Shown: positions 5,739 through 14,240, counted from the stretch's first letter. The stretch: DNA of 14,240 nucleotides from Treponema sp. (GCA_016297805.1 JAEDFX010000060.1:1-14240); one strand, 5' to 3'. The notes: generated by a model from the sequence alone, not told the origin. Translations and numbers: made by a program.

Positions 5739-7259
5739 ATGACAAAATCTATCTTAATTTATAACGCACAACTCTTGGACGAAAGCATGGATACTCCTGG
5801 TGCCTTGCTGGTTGTTGATGGAAAAATCCGTTCGGTTTTTCAAGGCTATTTTACTACTTCAGAAACTGTGGAAAAAATGGCCCGTGCAGTTATGAAAGAA
5901 GATGGATTAGATGAAAAATCTCCGCTGGATTTATATAATGCCCGTGGTTTGACTTTGACTCCCGCTTTTATTGATATGCATGTGCATTTGCGCTATCCGG
6001 GACAAACTGCAAAAGAGGATTTGAATTCAGGTCTTCATGCAACTGCCGCTGGTGGATTTGGTACAATTGTTGCAATGCCAAATACAAATCCTGTTGTTTC
6101 TTCTGTTGAAATGGCTATGAAGATTGAACGGGAAGCTGCTGCAATTGGACTTACTCATATGTTCCAGACTGTAAGTATTACAAAGGATTTTGCTGGAGAA
6201 GATACTTCTCATCTTGATATTTTAGATAAAAAATATATTCCTGTAATTACAGAAGATGGTCATGATGTTCTTTCCAGTGCAATTATGCTGGAGGGTATGA
6301 CAAAGGCTGCTGAAAAGGGTGTAATTGTAAGCTGTCATTCTGAGGATGTAACTTTGGCACAGCAGGCAAAACCTTTCCGTATGCAGGCTCTGGAAGTTAT
6401 GAAAGAAGTGGGACTTTCTGCATGGGGAACCTCTGATGATGTGGATTTTGACGATGAAGAGGTTGCAGAATCTATAAATCAGATTGATTTGGCTCTTACA
6501 AAGGCTAACGATATTCTGGCACTTGCAGAAGATACTGCTACAGTAAGAAACCTTATGCTTGCAAAAGAAGCTGGCTGTCATATTCACGTGGCACATGTAA
6601 GTACTGCAAATTGTATTAGTGCCATTCGGGAGTTTAAAAATCAGATTTTAGACGATGAGGCTGATTTTCATGCTGACGAAGCAGATGCTGCATATCAGGC
6701 TTATGAAGAAGGCGTATCTTTTGTTCCAACTAAACGGGTTACTTCAGGCTTTGATGTAACTTGTGAGGTTACTCCTCATCATCTTGCACTCTGCGGAACA
6801 GATGAACCATTGATTCGTGCATTGGTAAATCCACCTTTGCGCAGTGAAGATGACCGTGTTGCTCTTATTGAAGCTCTTCGCGATGGTACCGTTGATGTTA
6901 TTTCTACAGACCATGCACCTCATACTGCAGATGACAAGGCAGCTGGAAGCCCAGGATTTACAGGTGCCGAAACTGCCTATGCCGTTTGTAACACAATTCT
7001 TGTAAAAGAGTGCCAGTTTAATCCTCGCAGACTTTCACAGCTTATGTCGGCAAATCCTGGCCGCATTTTAGGTTTGCAGAAAGGACGTTTTAAGACTGGG
7101 TATGATGCAGACCTTACTCTTGTAGATCCAGATGAACAGTGGGTTGTTGATTCATCTAAATTCTACAGTAAGGGTAAAGCTACACCGTTTGAAGGCCGAA
7201 CTTTAACAGGCTGTGTAAAGGGTCTGTTTATTGATGGTCGCTTGGTTTTAGAGAAATAA
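5739..7259 (+). CDS. pyrC: Dihydroorotase, long form with acidic insertions
   Basis: Cyclises N-carbamoyl-L-aspartate to dihydroorotate, the step after PyrB. It is an amidohydrolase-fold enzyme with class I features. Metal-ligand motifs are all visible: His81 and His83 in DMHVHLRYPGQ, Asp173 in ITEDGHD, His200 in VSCHSED, His286 in HIHVAHVST, EVTPHHL (343-349) and Asp391 in ISTDHAPH. At 506 residues it is about 75 longer than usual class I enzymes. The extra length appears to lie in an N-terminal stretch (about 37-66) and two Asp/Glu-rich insertions, about 226-250 (SDDVDFDDEEV) and 302-332 (DDEADFHADEADAA). GAGGA (5730-5734) precedes the ATG and the gap to pyrI is 18 bases. The 3' end overlaps addA on the other strand by 32 bases. 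An allantoinase or hydantoinase is less likely given the pyrB-pyrI context. Confidence 0.9.
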   Translation: MTKSILIYNAQLLDESMDTPGALLVVDGKIRSVFQGYFTTSETVEKMARAVMKEDGLDEKSPLDLYNARGLTLTPAFIDMHVHLRYPGQTAKEDLNSGLHATAAGGFGTIVAMPNTNPVVSSVEMAMKIEREAAAIGLTHMFQTVSITKDFAGEDTSHLDILDKKYIPVITEDGHDVLSSAIMLEGMTKAAEKGVIVSCHSEDVTLAQQAKPFRMQALEVMKEVGLSAWGTSDDVDFDDEEVAESINQIDLALTKANDILALAEDTATVRNLMLAKEAGCHIHVAHVSTANCISAIREFKNQILDDEADFHADEADAAYQAYEEGVSFVPTKRVTSGFDVTCEVTPHHLALCGTDEPLIRALVNPPLRSEDDRVALIEALRDGTVDVISTDHAPHTADDKAAGSPGFTGAETAYAVCNTILVKECQFNPRRLSQLMSANPGRILGLQKGRFKTGYDADLTLVDPDEQWVVDSSKFYSKGKATPFEGRTLTGCVKGLFIDGRLVLEK

Positions 7260-10200
7260 GCTTATTGTCTTTCATAAACCACAGCTTGCACTCAATCTTA
7301 TTTTCATCAACCTTCAGCATTTTTGCGGCGGCAGTTCTGTAACAGTTCTGCTGACCTGCATACTTTTCAGAATCTGGAGTATTGTCGGACTTGTAATCTA
7401 TAATTGTGTATGTTCCGTCTGGATTTTCATAAATCAAGTCTATGGAACCTGTCCAAATTGTTTTGTTCCAGAACATTTTGAATGCCCATTCTGCACGGTA
7501 AAAGCGGGAGTTTTGTTTTGCATCAATAAAGTTTTTCCCAGCTTCTGTCTGACAGAAAACCTTGCAGTAATTAATACACTGGCTCATAACTTCAGATTTT
7601 TTATCATCTTCCAGATTTTTGAATAATTTTGGAGCTGGCTGGAATTGTTCTGGTTCTATGCCGTTTGCCTGAGCTTCCAGATAGGCGTGGACGAGAGTAC
7701 CAAAGTCTGCGGCTGTAAAACCTTCCTGACGCAAATGCCCTTCCTCCTGATTTTCCTGTCGGATATCATCTTTTAGAGCATCTTCAGAAGTTGAATCTGG
7801 GGTATAGTCGGCTTCCAGTGCACTAGGACAGCTTCGTGGAATGGCGTTGGAAGTATATTGAATTTCCTGTACATTCTCGTATTCTGGTTTTAAAGTTTTG
7901 ATTTTCTCGGAACGGATATCATCAAGTAAAACATCTTTACTGATGTTAGCTGCAGCATAATTTACCAAAGGAATATTTACAAAATCAAAAGCAGCTCCAG
8001 TTTTGTATGTAACAACTTCTTCTTCTGACATGCCGTAAGTTTTTTCGGCCAGGCGTTCAAAAATGTGGAAATCCGATTTTGTATCATAGGAATCTCCTTG
8101 TGGAAGCCATTTTCCCATTACATAAACATGGGATATGGCACGAGTGATTCCTACATAAATCAATCGTCTGAATTCGGCTAGTTCCTTTTTCTTTTCCAGT
8201 TCTTTCTGACAAATACAGAAATAATTTCCACTACCTTTTTCTGGCTTAATGGAAAGTCCTGTCTGACTATCAAAAAAGATAGATGAATTCTCACTTTTTA
8301 TGTGTACATCTGTACAATCGCAAAGAAATACATGTTTAAACTGAAGCCCTTTACTTTTGTGAATTGTCATTATTTTTACAGCTTCACTGCGTTCCAAAGG
8401 ATATGAAATGCTGCTGGTATCAATATCAGAATCTTCTGCGGACATGGATTTCTTTAGATTCTCAAGCTCATCAATGAACCAGGATACAGTTTTACCTTCT
8501 GATTCACAGGTTCTGGCCAATTCAAAAATCATATCAAAATGTTCTGCGGCCAATTCAGTTTGAGGAGAAAGCAGTGTTTCGTATTTATAACCTGTCTTAT
8601 TCCATAAAATATCAAGGGTAGTCGTGATTTTCTGCTGAAGAACATCAGATCTTAAATTTTCAAGGAATTTGTTTGCCTCAATATATTTTTTATATTCCTG
8701 GGCTGATAAATCTTTTTCGAGATCAGTTGTTTTTGAAATAAATGGATTGAATACAAAATTGTAATCATCTGTATCAACCAAATGGGACAGTATAATTTCC
8801 AAAGAATTTTCTGAAACTCCGGCCAGTGGAGAGCATAAATAAGCACCATAAGCATTTATGTCAGAAGGATAAACACAAAGCCGGAGGAAATTATATATAT
8901 CATTAATAACTCCGTCTTCGAATATATTTTTAAAAGCATCTACTTCATAAGGAATGTTATATCTGCTCAGATATTTAGTGATGATATTCTGATGTGTACG
9001 TCCTTTTGCAAGAATGGCAAAATCATTCCAGTTTTTATTATCTTTTCCCTGATTATAAATTTTAGTAGCAATGTCAAAAGCAAGTTGATCTTCTTCCGGG
9101 ATAAGCTTCTCGTTGGAGTCCAGTATTGTTTCGTTAGCTTTTTTTAGTTTGCTTTTATTTACAAAACGGAAGTGGAAAGGAATATTTTCTTGTGTAAGTT
9201 CAGGAAGTACTTTTCCATTTTTTAGTGCTTCCTTGTCATAGTATGCTTCATAGTCAAGTCTTATGCTGTGTTCGGAGAAAATACCTTTGCCGTTTGCAAA
9301 AATCTGATTAAAGGCTTTTACTGTAGAATCGTCTGAACGGTAATTGAAAGTCATCGGAACAAGTTTGTTTTCACCACATTGAGTAAGCTCGTTGAAAACA
9401 GAAACATCAGCACCACGGAATTTATAAATAGACTGTTTCTCGTCTCCTACAAAGAACAGTTTGTCTGGAGTTCGTTTGTCTTCGAGGATATTATTTTCTT
9501 TATCTTTAATAATAATCTGATTATGGATAGAAATATTATTTTCTCCAGCTGCTGGTAAAGTTATTTTTGTTCCTGGTTTAAGAGAAAGGAGATATAGCAA
9601 ATCTCTGTTTTTTCCGTTGTTATCCTGAAATTCATCAATCATTATTTTCTTATAGGCGGAAATTTCCTGTTCACGAATATCTTCATTTTCTATAAGAATT
9701 TGTAAAGCCAGTTCAGAAACATCTCCAAAAGAAAGATTTCCTGAATTTCGTTTTGCAGAATTTACTTCTGCCAGTAAATTATCTAAAAGAGAATAGAATG
9801 ACACAAGAGCTTCATATTGAGTGATGTATGATAGAAGAGATTCAATAACAGGATTCAGGGTGTCTCTGATTTGAATTATCAGTTTGTTTGCAGATGTAAG
9901 TTTTCCGGAAAGTCCTGTAACTTTTTTTATGCCATTCGCAAATTGCTGGAAGCTGTCTGTGATGTTTTTCAGTTCTTTTGAAGTGCTAGAAAATTCATCT
10001 GGTTTGAAATTATAACCTAAAAAAGAATCTGCAATTTCAAAGATTTCATCAAAGGCTGTTTTGTATGCAAAATGATCCTTTGCTTTTTTGTCTACAGCAA
10101 ATTCTGCAAGAATATCTTCGTGAATCTTTCTAAGGTTGTAACCGCCGGGGAAATTATCATCAGTTTTTTGAGTATTAGCAAAATAAAAATTCAAAGCCTG

Positions 10201-10839
10201 ACAAATTTTTTCTTTCTGGGCAGGTATAAAAGAACTGAAAAAGTCTTTTGGAGTTGTAAGATTAGTGTATTCATTTATTGCCTGAGCTATGGTTTTTTCT
10301 GCAAAATTCTGGAGCTGACCTGCATCGGCAAAGGTAGCAATTCCTGGATTTGTGGCATTTTTTAATGTAAATTTGAAAGCCCTGTCTTTTACTTCTCTTA
10401 AGCCGTCAGTGGAACCAGTAGAAAAATCAGGCCTTATTCCATATCTATTTGAGCATTGGCGAACTATGTTTGCACAATATGAGTCTAAAGTTTGAATGTG
10501 AGCATTGGCAAAATCTTCAAGACCATTTTTTGCCAGTTGTATCTGTGCAGCTGTAAGCTCTGGACAAGGTTCGTGTTCTGCAAAAAATTTCAAAGTATCA
10601 TAAATTCTCTTATACATTTCTGCTGCGGCTTTATTTGTAAAGGTTAGGGTAAGAATTTCATCGGCCTTTGCTTTTCCTGTCATTACAAGCCATGCAAATC
10701 TTGTAGCAAGAACCTGAGTTTTCCCAGAGCCTGCACCTGCGGCAATAACTGCATTATCTGTAGTTTCCAGAGCTTCACTTTGAGCAGAATCAAGCTTTGT
10801 ACTAAGAAGAGATAAGAATTTGTAATTACTTTCGTTCAA
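7228..10839 (-). CDS. addA: ATP-dependent helicase/nuclease subunit A (AddA; RecB-like UvrD helicase with PD-(D/E)XK nuclease)
   Basis: Helicase-nuclease subunit that unwinds and trims double-strand DNA ends to prepare RecA-dependent repair. The 1203-residue product carries SF1A motifs in order: Walker A AAGAGSGKT (33-41), LTFTNKAAAEM (65-75), Walker B IDEFQD (401-406), VGDEKQSIYKFRGAD (464-478), TIHKSKGLQF (825-834) and RRLIYVGITRA (891-901). The C-terminal nuclease has His1051, Glu1117, Asp1134 in GSID, Asp1148-Tyr1149-Lys1150 (IIDYKS) and a QxxxY motif (QQNCY). Both activities therefore look intact. The start is TTG at 10839, preceded by GGGAGG (complement of 10848-10853) at 8 bases. It overlaps the addB stop by 14 bases, indicating translational coupling. 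Family alternatives are RecB or AdnA, but an AddB-type partner with an Fe-S nuclease favours AddA. The gene ends inside pyrC on the opposite strand. Confidence 0.88.
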   Translation of the reverse strand: MNESNYKFLSLLSTKLDSAQSEALETTDNAVIAAGAGSGKTQVLATRFAWLVMTGKAKADEILTLTFTNKAAAEMYKRIYDTLKFFAEHEPCPELTAAQIQLAKNGLEDFANAHIQTLDSYCANIVRQCSNRYGIRPDFSTGSTDGLREVKDRAFKFTLKNATNPGIATFADAGQLQNFAEKTIAQAINEYTNLTTPKDFFSSFIPAQKEKICQALNFYFANTQKTDDNFPGGYNLRKIHEDILAEFAVDKKAKDHFAYKTAFDEIFEIADSFLGYNFKPDEFSSTSKELKNITDSFQQFANGIKKVTGLSGKLTSANKLIIQIRDTLNPVIESLLSYITQYEALVSFYSLLDNLLAEVNSAKRNSGNLSFGDVSELALQILIENEDIREQEISAYKKIMIDEFQDNNGKNRDLLYLLSLKPGTKITLPAAGENNISIHNQIIIKDKENNILEDKRTPDKLFFVGDEKQSIYKFRGADVSVFNELTQCGENKLVPMTFNYRSDDSTVKAFNQIFANGKGIFSEHSIRLDYEAYYDKEALKNGKVLPELTQENIPFHFRFVNKSKLKKANETILDSNEKLIPEEDQLAFDIATKIYNQGKDNKNWNDFAILAKGRTHQNIITKYLSRYNIPYEVDAFKNIFEDGVINDIYNFLRLCVYPSDINAYGAYLCSPLAGVSENSLEIILSHLVDTDDYNFVFNPFISKTTDLEKDLSAQEYKKYIEANKFLENLRSDVLQQKITTTLDILWNKTGYKYETLLSPQTELAAEHFDMIFELARTCESEGKTVSWFIDELENLKKSMSAEDSDIDTSSISYPLERSEAVKIMTIHKSKGLQFKHVFLCDCTDVHIKSENSSIFFDSQTGLSIKPEKGSGNYFCICQKELEKKKELAEFRRLIYVGITRAISHVYVMGKWLPQGDSYDTKSDFHIFERLAEKTYGMSEEEVVTYKTGAAFDFVNIPLVNYAAANISKDVLLDDIRSEKIKTLKPEYENVQEIQYTSNAIPRSCPSALEADYTPDSTSEDALKDDIRQENQEEGHLRQEGFTAADFGTLVHAYLEAQANGIEPEQFQPAPKLFKNLEDDKKSEVMSQCINYCKVFCQTEAGKNFIDAKQNSRFYRAEWAFKMFWNKTIWTGSIDLIYENPDGTYTIIDYKSDNTPDSEKYAGQQNCYRTAAAKMLKVDENKIECKLWFMKDNKLISLKPSDHQ

Positions 10840-13800
10840 TTGATTTTCCTCCCACGCAGTAGGTTGTACGGCAGATTCCTTTGAAGGAACACTTTATGCA
10901 GTTTTCATAAGTTATTACGTTTAATTTGTCTTTTTTGGACTGACTGTTGTAGGGTTTTAGAATCATAGTTCCATTTTCAGGATTTACCTGACTGTTAAAA
11001 ACCTTTGCATACTCTTCAAGAGCGTTCATGGTAGGTTTGTAAAGTTCGTAGGTTGCAGTCTGTGCTCCTTTTGAAACAACAAATTTGTCTACAGCACCAA
11101 TTTTTTCAATATCCTTAATTGCATAAAAATATCCGGCAGAAATTTCGTGATGTTTTTCTTCCTCTATCAGCTTAAAGTATAGTGGCATCTGAAAGTCTGC
11201 CAGAAGGTTATTTGAATCTACGACTGTTTCTTTTTTAGTAGGCGCTGCTGATTTAGAATTTTTATAATCTACAATAATCCAGTCATTCTCCGGTGAAAGC
11301 AAAAGACAGTCAATTTTTCCATACCAGTCATATTCTTCTGAAGGAACACAGATTGTCTTTTCACATCCTACAAGAGTACAATTTCCGATTCCTCCAAAGT
11401 TTTTGGCTGGGCTAAGACTGTTTGGGTCAGAATAAGGCTGTAATAAGAATTTCAAGAAGGAAAGAATGGCTCTATTGATTTTGTCTTTCTGATCATTCAG
11501 TGCATTAATAACAAGAGGACTGTCTCTGAAATCTGATGGAGATTTTATAGCCTTATCAATATATTCAGACAGGTTAACCTGAAAATCAACTGTAGGACTG
11601 TTAATTTTGTTTTCTGAGTTTTCTGAAATCTTAAAAGAATCTGACACTTCATCATAATATGGCAGTTTCTTGTTTTGGAATTGAGAAAGATACAGTTCCA
11701 GTATTTTATGATTCAAATTTCCCATATCGTAACTTTGCATCAGGTTTGTATCCAGAGTGTCATCATGAAGTTTTAAAACTGATTTAAAAAGCCATTTTCT
11801 TGGACAAGGAAAAAAGTTTTCCAAATCACCACGAGCAGATATTTTAATCTTATCATCGCAAACTAACTGATCTTTAATAGTTGTACCTTGATTGCGTTTA
11901 CTAACAAGAAGAGTCTGTATTTTTTTACGTAGTTCTTCATTTGTTCTGTATTCTTTGTCAGAATTTCCAGATTGTTTTTTTTGCCAGGAATTGAATTCTT
12001 CCTTCTGGGTACTTGTAATCGCCTTAGGAAATTGGTTGTCTGAAGAAATAATATGTTTTTTTTCTGAAAGAATATAATCAGAATTGTTAAAATCTGGTTT
12101 ATTTTTAACTTCTGTAAGCTGGTTGTGTGGAATTGCATAACCGCTGAAGGTATTTTCTGCTGTTGAAAAACATACAAAATCAGAATCAGTTCTTTCAGTT
12201 TCTTTTGCGTAAAGTTTGATAAACACTTCTGTTGCGCGGAGTTTTTTATCATCTTCTATAAGATGTAATTTTACACGTTTTGTTGCATTAAGGAAGGTTA
12301 ACCGTTTGTATGGAATGTCAAGTTTCTTCTGAGAACTATCTATTATAAATTGATATTTAAAATAGGCAGGTCCTGAAAGTTTATATGAGAAAATGTTTAC
12401 TCCAGTTTTATCCTTTTGCTGGGGAGTATATTTCGTGTTATCCAGTTCCCTTAAAAAGAATTCAAATGGGTTAGAAATATGCAGATTGCATTGTGAAAAC
12501 TGTTCTTCTATGCTGATAATTTCTTTTAGGTTTGTAATACATCTTCCTAAAATATCATTGGCAGTTTTGCTGAATTTTTCGTTGGATTCAAGAAAATAAC
12601 TCTTGAAGCCATTCCATGCTGTTGCGATAGAGGCGAAGGTTGCGTTCTCCACATAAAAAGCTTCAACATAATGTTTTATTTTTCCATAAAAATCTTCCAA
12701 TTGGGAATAATATGCTTTTTGTTCCTCATCATTTTCCAAATGATTTATTTTTCTTTTTAATGCACTGAACCAGATATCCTTTTCTGTAGGGGAACAGATA
12801 CAGCGCATTTCGTTGCCAACTCGAACAAGTCCTTCACGTTTTTCTTTGTGTTCTGGTTTCCATGGTACACATTCATCAAGTAAGAGACTTCGAATTGTGT
12901 CAAAAGTAAAATTCTGGCTATGACAGTCGTTTATTTCTTTGAAAATTCTTCCTGCACTATTTTTGGTCAGAGAAATTCCTGCCTTAATCACATAAGGAAT
13001 TTCATAAAGTCCAAATTCTCGCTCTATGTATGGTCTGTAGGTATCCAGATCAGGAATACTCAGTGCTATTTCCGACCAGTCAGCTTTTCCAGAGTTTACT
13101 AAATCTATAATTCTCAGCATTGTCTGACGCAGCTCAGTTCTGGAATCTGTATAAAGATAAAACTTAGGATTAGGAATGTTTTCCGGCATTGTAGTGATAG
13201 TTATGTTCTCGCATTTAGCAAAGATTTCAGCGAAGTCTCCGTAGTCTTTCAGCAGTTCCGGATAGAATAAAATAAATTTTGTATTTTTATCCCCTAAATC
13301 AAGATTTTCAACCCAGGAAGGTTCATACAGATTATTTGCATCAAGAAAGCTTTTGTATTCTTCATAAAGCTTTAAATAGTCTTTGTCTTCGGCATCTGGC
13401 TCTCCGTAGTCTGCTTTGTTTTCTTCCATGCGTTTTTTCCAGAAGTGAAGGCTTGGAAGGTTACTGCAAATCCATTCTGCAAAAGATGTGGCTCCTGCGG
13501 CATATTCATCATCAGGATTAATTATTACCTGAAAACGTTCTTCTTTAGGTTTTGCGGCATTTTTTGAAATCAAATCTAATACAAATAATTTTTTCAGAAT
13601 TGAAGGAATTGTACTTTTACCACTTTCTTCAGCTCTTAAGTATTTTCCTTTAAAATTATCCCAGGCAATAAAGCGTTCCAGGGGAATTGCTTCTGTGCTT
13701 GAAAGTTCCGGATGAGTGATAAGATATTCAATCCAGGAATTCATTACTGTATCGGTAGAGAAGATAAAAATACAATTTTTATCGGGAAGATTTTTAATCA

Positions 13801-13843
13801 GAATCTCAGAAATATGTTCTGGTGGTAATTTTATTTCTTTCAT
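10826..13843 (-). CDS. addB: AddB-like helicase-nuclease subunit B with Fe-S PD-(D/E)XK nuclease domain
   Basis: Second subunit of the AddAB double-strand-break enzyme, 1005 residues from the ATG at 13843. The C-terminal nuclease has the AddB-type iron-sulphur arrangement: Cys680 in FFPCPRKW, then Cys982, Cys985 and Cys991 (C-X2-C-X5-C), the same C-terminal spacing as in Bacillus AddB. Between them are His712, Asp845 in GKID, Asp859-Tyr860-Lys861 (IVDYKNSK) and Gln885/Tyr889, so nuclease activity is expected. The N-terminal half is divergent. No Walker A motif is visible where AddB normally has one (sequence there IFIFSTDTVMNSW, 25-37), suggesting a RecC-like, ATP-independent scaffold. An upstream in-frame GTG at 13882 would add 13 residues but reads through a TATAAT. 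The ATG lacks a Shine-Dalgarno site, consistent with leaderless translation. addA follows, overlapping by 14 bases. Confidence 0.8.
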   Translation of the reverse strand: MKEIKLPPEHISEILIKNLPDKNCIFIFSTDTVMNSWIEYLITHPELSSTEAIPLERFIAWDNFKGKYLRAEESGKSTIPSILKKLFVLDLISKNAAKPKEERFQVIINPDDEYAAGATSFAEWICSNLPSLHFWKKRMEENKADYGEPDAEDKDYLKLYEEYKSFLDANNLYEPSWVENLDLGDKNTKFILFYPELLKDYGDFAEIFAKCENITITTMPENIPNPKFYLYTDSRTELRQTMLRIIDLVNSGKADWSEIALSIPDLDTYRPYIEREFGLYEIPYVIKAGISLTKNSAGRIFKEINDCHSQNFTFDTIRSLLLDECVPWKPEHKEKREGLVRVGNEMRCICSPTEKDIWFSALKRKINHLENDEEQKAYYSQLEDFYGKIKHYVEAFYVENATFASIATAWNGFKSYFLESNEKFSKTANDILGRCITNLKEIISIEEQFSQCNLHISNPFEFFLRELDNTKYTPQQKDKTGVNIFSYKLSGPAYFKYQFIIDSSQKKLDIPYKRLTFLNATKRVKLHLIEDDKKLRATEVFIKLYAKETERTDSDFVCFSTAENTFSGYAIPHNQLTEVKNKPDFNNSDYILSEKKHIISSDNQFPKAITSTQKEEFNSWQKKQSGNSDKEYRTNEELRKKIQTLLVSKRNQGTTIKDQLVCDDKIKISARGDLENFFPCPRKWLFKSVLKLHDDTLDTNLMQSYDMGNLNHKILELYLSQFQNKKLPYYDEVSDSFKISENSENKINSPTVDFQVNLSEYIDKAIKSPSDFRDSPLVINALNDQKDKINRAILSFLKFLLQPYSDPNSLSPAKNFGGIGNCTLVGCEKTICVPSEEYDWYGKIDCLLLSPENDWIIVDYKNSKSAAPTKKETVVDSNNLLADFQMPLYFKLIEEEKHHEISAGYFYAIKDIEKIGAVDKFVVSKGAQTATYELYKPTMNALEEYAKVFNSQVNPENGTMILKPYNSQSKKDKLNVITYENCIKCSFKGICRTTYCVGGKSIERK

Positions 13844-13849
13844 ATTTAT

Positions 13850-13855
13850 ATTATA
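13850..13855 (-). promoter_or_regulatory. Putative -10 box of addB-addA (leaderless)
   Basis: On the minus strand a perfect TATAAT (complement of 13850-13855) lies 6 bases before the addB ATG, so transcription would begin at or next to the ATG itself. No ribosome site lies between. A matching -35 box about 17 bases upstream is poor (sequence near GTTATT), so the promoter may be weak or need an activator. Confidence 0.5.
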
Positions 13856-13937
13856 GCATGATAGAATGCCAAATAACGGCACCTAAAGGAAAATTCTGAA
13901 AAAAAAAGAAAAATACTTTTCATAGAAACACCATTGT

Positions 13938-13951
13938 GGTATATTTATACC
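13938..13951. promoter_or_regulatory. Palindrome upstream of gdhA, possible operator
   Basis: GGTATA (13938-13943) and TATACC (13946-13951) form a perfect 6+6 palindrome with a 2-base centre in the divergent addB-gdhA spacer, 57 bases before the gdhA ATG. The compact dyad would suit a dimeric regulator. I could not place a convincing -35/-10 pair for gdhA around it. Confidence 0.35.
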
Positions 13952-14008
13952 GTTGGATTGCATAAATATTCATTTATTTTGTTGCCATCCACGAGGAGTC
14001 TAATTTTT

Positions 14009-14240
14009 ATGAAAAACGCTTACGTAAAAAAAATCTGGGAAGAGGTAAAAGCTAAGAATGCTAATGAACCAGAATTCCTTCAGGCAGTTGAAGAAGTACT
14101 TACAACTCTCGAACCAGCTGTAGATCAGATGCCACAGTTGGAACCAAATGCTATTCTTGAAAGAATGGTAGAACCAGAACGTGTTATTATGTTCCGTGTA
14201 CCTTGGATGGATGATGCTGGTAACTATCATGTTAACCGCG
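14009..14240 (+). CDS. gdhA: NADP-type glutamate dehydrogenase, N-terminal part (runs off the window)
   Basis: Catalyses reductive amination of 2-oxoglutarate with ammonia to glutamate, a main route of ammonia assimilation. Only the first 77 residues are present. They match the dimerisation/N-terminal region of bacterial hexameric GDH, including a VEPERVIMFRVPWMDDAGN segment (54-72) and the start of the HVNR motif that precedes the substrate-binding domain. A GAGGAG ribosome site (13993-13998) lies 10 bases before the ATG, slightly long but convincing. The gene is divergent from addB. The catalytic lysines and the Rossmann domain lie beyond the window, so cofactor preference is inferred from the family resemblance of the N-terminus only. 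Confidence 0.9.
   Translation, partial: MKNAYVKKIWEEVKAKNANEPEFLQAVEEVLTTLEPAVDQMPQLEPNAILERMVEPERVIMFRVPWMDDAGNYHVNR

Noticed and set aside
13601..13640. SGKST in AddB (residues 74-78) as a Walker A motif
   Set aside because: The required glycine five residues before GKS is absent (RAEESGKS) and it is about 45 residues downstream of where the P-loop would be expected.
13844..13882. AddB start at GTG 13882
   Set aside because: The extension reads through a perfect TATAAT and has no properly spaced ribosome site; the extra 13 residues look unlike the family.
14000..14230. Antisense frame opposite gdhA
   Set aside because: Shadow of a clearly recognisable glutamate dehydrogenase start; no motif or start signal supports it.

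Overview
The window looks like a stretch of chromosome from an AT-rich spirochaete, most likely a host- or gut-associated Treponema. This is inferred from the gene families: a FabV/Ter-type enoyl reductase of the kind characterised in Treponema denticola, a separate pyrI gene, a PD-(D/E)XK/Rpn-type gene start, and Shine-Dalgarno sites with strong A/T wobble bias. No rRNA, tRNA, CRISPR array or complete mobile element is visible, and no gene-free gap exceeds 300 bases.

Layout from left to right. (1) At 1-44 (minus) is the first part of an Rpn-like nuclease gene. It is followed by a GC-rich, foldable intergenic element (125-217) and a sigma70-type promoter for pta (279-1310, plus), which ends at a strong bidirectional terminator. 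(2) Three further stem-loops and a promoter lead into the fabF-fabV pair (1554-4097), which probably serves fatty-acid elongation (condensation and enoyl reduction) and closes with a compact terminator. (3) Immediately behind that terminator lies a short, decayed, internally deleted second copy of fabV (4151-4308). (4) A promoter whose -35 box sits in the end of this remnant drives the pyrimidine operon pyrB-pyrI-pyrC (4347-7259): the catalytic and regulatory chains of aspartate carbamoyltransferase, then a long dihydroorotase. (5) On the opposite strand, overlapping the end of pyrC tail to tail, is a translationally coupled addB-addA pair (13843 down to 7228). It encodes a two-subunit helicase-nuclease for double-strand-break processing. 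(6) A divergent intergenic region with a 14-bp palindrome precedes gdhA, which runs off the right edge.

Pta, FabF/FabV, GdhA and the pyr genes are housekeeping metabolism (acetate/acetyl-CoA exchange, lipid synthesis, ammonia assimilation, pyrimidines), and AddAB is core recombination repair. I see no convincing wholly new system. The most unusual items are the fabV remnant, the apparent loss of the Walker A site in AddB together with a probable leaderless addBA transcript, the enlarged dihydroorotase, and two structured intergenic regions.
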